In this document: positions 58,950 to 64,000 of the stretch, one piece after another
How the letters are laid out: every line of letters begins with the position of its first letter
Numbering within the stretch: position 1 is the stretch's first letter
Origin: Patescibacteria group bacterium
Lineage (GTDB): Bacteria > Patescibacteriota > Saccharimonadia > Saccharimonadales > UBA4665
DNA length: 64,000 nt
Assembly (NCBI GenBank): GCA_030271625.1
Contig: JARXKN010000001.1
Span: forward strand, 310,001 to 374,000
Direction of reading: 5' to 3'
Made by a program: the position numbers and the translations under genes
Notes under the pieces: model-generated
Told to the model about the DNA's origin: nothing
Database searches by the model: none
Seen by the model: the letters and a program-made list of their open reading frames with translations, nothing else

Positions 58950-60380
58950 ATGAGTTATCTATCGAGCATGAAAAAGAGTCTAAAAGCTGGTATTCTTGCC
59001 GCTTTAGTTATTGGTACTGGTGCCTTTGCCCTCGGCAACGCTAGTGCACTTAGTTTAAGCGGTCCGACCGACTGTGATGACAACGCTGTTATCTACTGTG
59101 GTGCGCAGAGCACTGACAGTCTTATTAGCAAGTACACTAACGGTACAAGCCATAACACTGCCAAAAGTATCCACGATATTTACAGCAAGTTCGGTATTAG
59201 TGCCGCTGAAGTAAAGGCTATGAATGCTACAGCAGTTGCTGGTAGCGTTACCGCTAACGGTGATGTCTTGGTTGGCAACAAAGTTGTTGCTAAGAACGCC
59301 TTAACCGCTGGTCGCCAAGCTATTGGTAACAGCACCCAAGTTACCTACAACGGTACAACTTTCTACACCCGCTCACCTCGTGTTTCTTTCCGAAGCGCTA
59401 GCATTCCTGCCTACGTTGTCCTAAAAGACGGTGTCTTCCAATTCGCCGTTATCGAAAGCTGTGCTAACCCAGTTACAGCTACACCCGTTACTCCTCCTGC
59501 AACTCCTAACTACACCATCGTCAAGAGCGTCGCCATTAAGGGCAGCACCGACTTTAAAGATTCAATTGCTAACCTGGCACCTGGAACCCACGTTGTCTAC
59601 CAGATCAACGTTGCCAGCACCGGTAAAACTGCTGTCGAGAACTTGACCGTCAAAGACGTCCTGCCAGCCCACGTTACTTATGTAGCTCACACCTTACACA
59701 TGGGTGCCACCGAAATTAACAGCGCTCCATTCTTCGGTACTGGTTACCCCGTAACTAGCTTGGCCGCTGGTAGCAGCCTGAGCTTTACGTACGAAGCTGT
59801 TGTTGGCACTGCCGACAGTGGTACGCCTTGTACTAAGGAAACCTTAACCAACACTGGTACCATTACGGCTACCAGCTTACCGACTACTAGCGATACCGCT
59901 ACCGTCGCTACCGTCTGTTCGACCGTGAAGATTGTAAATGCTCCTACCTGTAACAACTTCGAGATCGCCGCTGGCGACAACCGTACCATCAATGTTACCA
60001 AGTTTGACTTTACCGCTAACGACGCCAAGTTTGTCAGCGCTGTCATTAACTGGGACATTAACAAAACTAATGTCAGCACCGCTGCCATTACCGATAGCAA
60101 CGCTGTTGTTGGCCAAAGCCACCAGTACGCTGCCGACGGTACCTACGTTGTTGGTGTAACAATTACGTTTACACTTGATGGTAAGACCGTGACTGCTACT
60201 GGTCTGCAGTGTGAGAAGCAAGTTGCTTTCACCACTCAGCCACCAGTGGTCACCCCTCCAACCGCTCCGGTCGCTCTTGTTAACACGGGTGCCGGAAGCA
60301 CCGCTGCAATGTTTGCCGGTGTCAGTGCTGTCGCAGCTGTAGGTTACTACCTCAACCTGCGCCGCCGCTTGAGCCTCTAG
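58950..60380 (+). CDS. cell-wall anchored surface protein (DUF11-like and PKD-like domains, LVNTG-type signal)
   Basis: 476 residues. Signal peptide ~1-33. N-terminal domain (~34-170, with YCGAQSTDSLISKY and IHDIYSKFGIS), a DUF11/conserved-repeat domain (~187-325: VVYQINVASTGKTAVENLTV), a PKD-like domain (~330-440) that closely matches the one in the protein at 57611, and a C-terminal sorting signal LVNTGAGSTAAMFAGV plus basic tail NLRRRLSL. Strong promoter, strong Shine-Dalgarno and a strong terminator make it a candidate major surface protein. Confidence 0.85.
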   Translation: MSYLSSMKKSLKAGILAALVIGTGAFALGNASALSLSGPTDCDDNAVIYCGAQSTDSLISKYTNGTSHNTAKSIHDIYSKFGISAAEVKAMNATAVAGSVTANGDVLVGNKVVAKNALTAGRQAIGNSTQVTYNGTTFYTRSPRVSFRSASIPAYVVLKDGVFQFAVIESCANPVTATPVTPPATPNYTIVKSVAIKGSTDFKDSIANLAPGTHVVYQINVASTGKTAVENLTVKDVLPAHVTYVAHTLHMGATEINSAPFFGTGYPVTSLAAGSSLSFTYEAVVGTADSGTPCTKETLTNTGTITATSLPTTSDTATVATVCSTVKIVNAPTCNNFEIAAGDNRTINVTKFDFTANDAKFVSAVINWDINKTNVSTAAITDSNAVVGQSHQYAADGTYVVGVTITFTLDGKTVTATGLQCEKQVAFTTQPPVVTPPTAPVALVNTGAGSTAAMFAGVSAVAAVGYYLNLRRRLSL

Positions 60381-60449
60381 GGTTCATGTGCTACAGTAGC
60401 ACTCAGTAACCTTGGGCTCGTGACTGACCGCTCTCGGGTAGCAATACTC

Positions 60450-60492
60450 GGAAATCCCTCTGACTTTAGTGGCAGAGGGATTTCCATTTCTT
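60450..60492 (+). terminator. intrinsic terminator downstream of the major surface protein
   Basis: GGAAATCCCTCTG (60450-60462), 10-nt loop, CAGAGGGATTTCC (60473-60485), a perfect 13-bp stem followed by ATTTCTT. It lies 70 nt after the stop codon. Confidence 0.92.
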
Positions 60493-60503
60493 ATCTGTTG
60501 TGG

Positions 60504-60509
60504 TATAAT
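60504..60509 (+). promoter_or_regulatory. extended -10 promoter box of tRNA-Glu
   Basis: TGGTATAATTT: a consensus TATAAT (60504-60509) with an upstream TG extension. The tRNA begins 113 nt past the expected start, so the primary transcript carries a long structured leader. Confidence 0.6.
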
Positions 60510-60546
60510 TTTTCGAGCCGAAAGGCTACCCAAACGTTTGAAAGTT

Positions 60547-60636
60547 TTTGGTCCCATATGCTTCGCATAGCGGACCAAATGCTCGGAATGAAATTTTATG
60601 TAAACACAAAATTTCATTCCTGCGCTTTGGTCCCAT
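60547..60636. repeat. palindromic insertion flanked by 11-bp direct repeats at the tRNA-Glu 5' end
   Basis: TTTGGTCCCAT occurs at 60547-60557 and again at 60626-60636, where it forms the tRNA-Glu 5' end. Between them are an inverted GGACCAAAT copy, a TATG-CTTCG-CATA hairpin, and a perfect 13-bp inverted repeat GGAATGAAATTTT/AAAATTTCATTCC (around 60585-60620). The pattern looks like a miniature mobile repeat with target duplication, or a decayed recombination site. Confidence 0.45.
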
Positions 60637-60703
60637 CGTCTATCGGTTAGGACACCGGGTTTTCATCCCGGCAAGAGGAGTTCGACTCTCCTTGGGATCA
60701 CCA
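60629..60703 (+). tRNA. tRNA-Glu (anticodon TTC)
   Basis: 75 nt with encoded CCA. Acceptor GGTCCCA/TGGGATC (one G-T pair), discriminator A, D-arm TCGTCTATCGGTTAGGACA, anticodon stem CCGGG/CCCGG with loop TTTTCAT giving TTC, and T-arm GGAGTTCGACTCTCC. It lies at the border to AT-richer accessory genes. Confidence 0.97.
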
Positions 60704-60751
60704 AGTATTGCAATAATTATAAAAGCATGCTATATTATAGTTATCAAGACG

Positions 60752-60791
60752 AAAAGAGTTCCGAACGGTTAATTACCTAAGGAGCTCTTTT
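60752..60791. terminator. terminator between tRNA-Glu and the NYN gene
   Basis: AAAAGAGTTCC (60752-60762) pairs with GGAGCTCTTTT (60781-60791) with one T-G pair; T- or A-rich ends on both strands allow function in both directions. Confidence 0.75.
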
Positions 60792-60797
60792 CTTATT

Positions 60798-61321
60798 TTA
60801 GTCAGTTTTTGAATCAATCCATTGAATCTTTTTCTTAACATCTTGGTCGTCAAGGTACGCAAAATTAGGAGCTCCAATTTTCTTATAGAGCGATGACCGA
60901 TACTTTCTGTTTGGAAACAGAATCTTCTCGAAACGATCTTCTTCAATTAAAAAATCAACAAGCATCTTGTAGTCACCATCGCCTGAAACAAGGACTATTT
61001 TGTCGAACTCCTCTTGCTTGTAAAGTCTTCTCATCGCACTGAAAATAATATCGGAATCAACGTTCCCCTTTTTAGTGCCAACCATAGCAGAGTTGTGTTG
61101 CCTAAATACGAGAATGAAACCGGCATTTTGTATTCTTTCGTATAACTGTTCAATCTTTTGCCCTTCTTGAACGTATCCAAGATAGTAGTAGGCCTTTTGA
61201 ACAGCATATTTTTCCCTTAGGTATACACGAATTTCGCGAGGTCTATATGCCAAGCACCCTCTGTAAGCCCTTTGGTTCCAAGGTGAAGATTTTGGCCGTC
61301 TATATACGCGATGTTATTCAT
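60798..61321 (-). pseudogene. NYN domain (DUF88/LabA-like) protein, frameshifted near its N-terminus
   Basis: From the ATG at 61321, which has TATAGT 8 nt upstream, the frame encodes MNNIAYIDGQNLHLGTK... and then stops at 61217-61219. The rest of a NYN domain continues in another frame (VYLREKYAVQKAYYYLGY, then KIVLVSGDGDYKMLVDFLI with catalytic Asp residues) to the stop at 60798. The junction lies near 61228-61236, in GCGAAATTCGTG, where one missing base would restore a continuous protein. NYN proteins are metal-dependent RNases. A sequencing error is possible. Confidence 0.75.
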
Positions 61322-61414
61322 TGTGATCAACTATACTCCATTGAACATCGAATGGATGCAACCTATGCAGCTTAACTTCAGCATAGAACAAGTTAAGATA
61401 ATTTAAGTTACTGT

Positions 61415-62545
61415 TTAATCCCGCTGGCGTAAGTGCGCCCGCAGTACGTAAAACATAGCGGGTAATTTTATAATGGCTACGACAAAAAACGCTAAGGCTA
61501 TCGAGCTTGAAGAAATAAATCCAGCAAACACGATAATTAGTGCTCCAGCTCCATTTCTAATAACACTTCCTAGCGAAAGAACCGCAGCCCGGTTACTGGT
61601 AATCATCTCATTTAAGACGGTTGACATATAAATTCTGAAATAGTTTTCGCTAAAAAGATACATACACAGGGCAATTAGGCTAACTACGGTTATTGAAGTG
61701 CCAAATGATATAAACGATACCAGCATTATTAAAAACGTAATTGCAATATCGCGCTTATGAAATGAACGATACCGAGCCATAATTGATCCAGCCAGAGAGG
61801 CAAGTTTTAACCCAGCAAATATCAACCCAAAGCTGGCAATATCTATTCCAATACTTTGCATGTGTGGCTGCCATAGAGGTCTCAGGCCTTCGTAAACTAC
61901 AGCAAATGCTAACATTACAAAGATTATTGGCAGGTCTACTTTATTCCGTAAAAACCCTAAGGTGACTAAACGGGTTGCCTTAGTAACGCGCGTAGCCAAA
62001 AGTAGTTTGCTACTTGGAAGGAAGATTGCCGCATACAGGAAGTGTACGAATAAAAGCCCACTTGCAATTATAAAGAGGATACGTAGGTTAAGTCCTAGGT
62101 ATATCAGTAAACTGGCTGATACCATGCCTATGATAGTAAATAATTCATCAATGATAACGGAACTCGAAAACACTTTTTTATATTCGTCTGAGTTTTCAAT
62201 GTAATCGTCGTGGATGTAGGCTTCGTCGGCTCCTGACACAAATGCCCAAGCAGCACCTGTGAAGATGGCCGCGATAAAGAATACAGAAAATGAACTACCA
62301 GCTGCTAGCAATATCATCCCGAGCAAATGGAGTAAGGCACCGAGCACTAACGAACGCTTGTTGTTAATTACATTCGCAATGAGGCCCGCGGGCAGGTCGA
62401 CAATAGCTGTTACTAACAGAACGATTGCTTCAGTAAAAACTGCCTGAGGAAGTGTTAAGCCATTTTGAAGCTTCCATATGATTGCAATAGGTATAATTAA
62501 ACCCATTGCATAATGCTGTAGTGCTATCTTAATGTAGTATTTCAT
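61415..62545 (-). CDS. MFS transporter
   Basis: 376 residues with 11-12 TM helices. The loop 2-3 region VINNKRSLVLGALLHLLGM (~59-77) is a degenerate MFS motif A, and YIHDDYIENSDEYKKVFSS is a further loop pattern common in drug-type MFS proteins. TATAAT on the minus strand (62553-62558) is 7 nt before the ATG. It diverges from the oxygenase gene at 62602 and may export or import a small molecule that gene cluster handles (inference). Codon use looks AT-richer than in the core genes. Confidence 0.85.
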   Translation of the reverse strand: MKYYIKIALQHYAMGLIIPIAIIWKLQNGLTLPQAVFTEAIVLLVTAIVDLPAGLIANVINNKRSLVLGALLHLLGMILLAAGSSFSVFFIAAIFTGAAWAFVSGADEAYIHDDYIENSDEYKKVFSSSVIIDELFTIIGMVSASLLIYLGLNLRILFIIASGLLFVHFLYAAIFLPSSKLLLATRVTKATRLVTLGFLRNKVDLPIIFVMLAFAVVYEGLRPLWQPHMQSIGIDIASFGLIFAGLKLASLAGSIMARYRSFHKRDIAITFLIMLVSFISFGTSITVVSLIALCMYLFSENYFRIYMSTVLNEMITSNRAAVLSLGSVIRNGAGALIIVFAGFISSSSIALAFFVVAIIKLPAMFYVLRAHLRQRD

Positions 62546-62601
62546 ATTGAAGATTATAGTTGCGTAATTAACAATAGTATGTTATATATTAATCAATTAG
62601 G

Positions 62602-63555
62602 ATGACTATGTCGGAAACTGAAATGAATTTACATACTCCTGCCAAACTCTTTGAGTATGACCTGGCTTCCTCGTTAGACTATACCAGAATTACTGACTCA
62701 CTTACATCAACAGTCAACAAATATGGAACAGCAAACAAAACTTTTGCGAGTTTGGGCCAAATTGGTTTGATAAATATCTTATCGACTGTTTCGCCATCGT
62801 CAATAGAATTGCTTAAAGATGCTAAGTATCAGGTAAAAAATGGGCTCGGAGCAGTCGTACTTCATAATACCTGTGTAGAACTAGTGCCTGATCAAACCGC
62901 ACAACTTATATCAATTACTTTAAGCTCTACTTTTGGTGAGCCTACAAAAACAGACCGCCAGCTTGAGCAGATCAGCTGGCCCATAAAGTACGTGCCAGAT
63001 CTCAAAATAACCCCAACATTTTCGCAATCATTAGGTGAGGCTGCATACCATACAGATACACAGTACTTTCCTGAACCAGAAGCATATTTTGGATTGTTTT
63101 GTAGACAGGCTGATATCATAGGTAAAGGCACGAATCGTCTACTGCCACTAGCAAAAGTTGTTGATAGTTTAGTCAAAATTTATGGTCATGATATCACCGA
63201 CAAACTGTCCACTTCATATCCCTTTAAAGTTCCAAGTGTTTTTACGGAATCAGTTCAGGATAGTGACACAGAAATAATATGGGAACCTATCTTAACTAAT
63301 AATGCTACGAGCATACGATACCGAAAAGATACAATTGATGCAGCTTTGGCAATTCCAGGAATCAAAATTGATAATTCTAAGTATGTAGCTCTCAATCGGC
63401 TCAATCTTGTCTTAGACGAGTTAGAACCTATTGAATACCATCTTCAGCCGGGCGATGCTTTATTCGTAAATAACTATCGGTTACTTCATGCGCGTACAGC
63501 GTTTGATAGTATGGACAGGTGGCTTTATAGAGTGCGTATGAAGGAAATCCTGTAA
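62602..63555 (+). CDS. TauD/TfdA-like Fe(II)/2-oxoglutarate-dependent oxygenase
   Basis: 317 residues. The iron-binding facial triad is visible: H150 and D152 in AAYHTDTQYF, and H296 in RLLHARTAF. R310 or R312 in YRVRM is the probable 2-oxoglutarate-binding Arg. The layout is that of TauD/clavaminate synthase-like enzymes, which hydroxylate small metabolites. It starts at either of two nearby ATGs (62602 or 62608). The stop overlaps the SDR start (TAATG), so the two are translationally coupled. AT-rich compared with the core genes, suggesting transfer. Confidence 0.82.
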   Translation: MTMSETEMNLHTPAKLFEYDLASSLDYTRITDSLTSTVNKYGTANKTFASLGQIGLINILSTVSPSSIELLKDAKYQVKNGLGAVVLHNTCVELVPDQTAQLISITLSSTFGEPTKTDRQLEQISWPIKYVPDLKITPTFSQSLGEAAYHTDTQYFPEPEAYFGLFCRQADIIGKGTNRLLPLAKVVDSLVKIYGHDITDKLSTSYPFKVPSVFTESVQDSDTEIIWEPILTNNATSIRYRKDTIDAALAIPGIKIDNSKYVALNRLNLVLDELEPIEYHLQPGDALFVNNYRLLHARTAFDSMDRWLYRVRMKEIL

Positions 63556-64000
63556 TGAATAACTATCAGACTGCAATTGTTACCGGTGCTAGCTCTGGTA
63601 TTGGTAGAGCACTTACGCAACAGTTGTGCGCTCAAGGCGTCACGGTCTATGCACTGGCACGTAGTAAGCGTAATCTTGAGCTAGCTAAGAATAGTCTACC
63701 TAAAGTATACAGAAATCTGTTAATACCTGTGGTATGTGATATTTCAAAGACCGAGGAAACGCAAGTTAAAATTAAAGAGATATTCTCATGTAGTCAGATT
63801 TACCTCGTAATTAATAATGCGGGCATAGGCTATAGTCGCAACTTTGTTGATTATTCAGATAACGAAATAGATACAGTGATAGCAACTAATTTGCGAGGTA
63901 CAATTACAGTTATTCAGGCATGCCTTAAACTGCGGGATAAGCAGCGCCCTATACATTTTGTTAATACAACTTCTTTAGCTGGTAAAATGGGCTTTCCTGA
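63555..64000 (+). CDS. short-chain dehydrogenase/reductase (3' end outside window)
   Basis: The first ~148 residues of an SDR. Visible: the NAD(P)-binding VTGASSGIGRAL (~8-19), the ALARS region after beta2 indicating possible NADP preference, CDI (~62-64), NNAGIG (~91-96) and the catalytic-Ser strand FVNTTSLAG. The active-site YxxxK would lie just past the window end. Starts in a TAATG overlap with the oxygenase gene. Likely acts on the same or a related metabolite. Confidence 0.9.
   Translation, partial: MNNYQTAIVTGASSGIGRALTQQLCAQGVTVYALARSKRNLELAKNSLPKVYRNLLIPVVCDISKTEETQVKIKEIFSCSQIYLVINNAGIGYSRNFVDYSDNEIDTVIATNLRGTITVIQACLKLRDKQRPIHFVNTTSLAGKMGFP

Noticed and set aside
1-64000. Recoded stop codon (TGA as Gly, as in Gracilibacteria/Absconditabacteria)
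   Set aside because: TGA ends real genes (for example the ABC ATPase at 48294-48296), and no conserved protein is interrupted by in-frame TGA.

Overview
The window looks like part of a compact genome from the Candidate Phyla Radiation (Patescibacteria), most probably Candidatus Saccharibacteria (TM7). This is an inference, not a taxonomic assignment. It rests on tight gene packing, standard-code stops including TGA, Gram-positive-type wall genes (murB, murI, murD, uppP, uppS), several large secreted Ser/Thr/Ala/Gly-rich surface proteins, C-terminal LVNTG-type anchors, and a tail-anchored Ala-rich protein carrying a GYLFGRRRGRIKTEK-type segment. The carotenoid genes resemble those of Actinobacteria.

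Layout. 1-8.8 kb: end of uvrA, a DedA protein, ribosomal protein bL25, a methyltransferase, a large acidic tail-anchored protein, glyA, murB, an HTH protein and a YdjM-like membrane protein. 8.8-9.2 kb: two small ORFs with good ribosome binding sites. 9.2-14.2 kb: a six-gene operon (GGPP synthase, phytoene synthase, phytoene desaturase, two half-size lycopene cyclase subunits, UbiA-type lycopene elongase) with the gene content of actinobacterial C50 carotenoid clusters. 14.2-26.6 kb: flippase and flavoprotein oxidoreductase, small membrane proteins, two tRNA-Arg genes, a lipid kinase, folC, two more small ORFs, a DEDDh exonuclease/GIY-YIG fusion, a photolyase, uppP and uppS. 26.7-34.8 kb: a cell-surface locus of two secreted proteins with a shared C-terminal domain, two membrane-anchored Ig-like proteins and a 1042-residue repeat protein. 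34.8-40.5 kb: a GH25-like secreted protein, an ABC exporter operon and small housekeeping genes. 40.6-45.4 kb: tRNA-Lys, a cyanophycinase-like peptidase overlapping an ATP-grasp-like ligase, folD, murI and murD. 45.4-53.1 kb: two receiver-only response regulators around a MacB/FtsX-like ABC system, a hydrolase, a methyltransferase and a histidine kinase. 53.2-60.4 kb: a VWA-MoxR-DUF58 operon, a lipoprotein and two wall-anchored proteins. 60.5-64 kb: tRNA-Glu with an odd leader, then accessory-looking genes (a frameshifted NYN-domain gene, an MFS transporter, an Fe(II)/2-oxoglutarate oxygenase and a truncated SDR).

A theme runs through the whole window. More than twenty transcription-unit-leading genes have a TATACT/TATAAT/TACAAT-like -10 box only 6-9 nt before the start codon and no Shine-Dalgarno sequence, which points to pervasive leaderless transcription. 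Shine-Dalgarno sequences are kept mainly for small ORFs, some operon genes and the strongly promoted surface proteins. Convergent genes often overlap at their stop codons.

Functionally, glyA, folC and folD outline folate one-carbon metabolism, and murB/murI/murD/uppS/uppP outline wall-precursor synthesis. Carotenoids plus photolyase suggest a light-exposed or oxidatively stressed habitat. The surface-protein and signalling loci suggest an attached or host-associated lifestyle.
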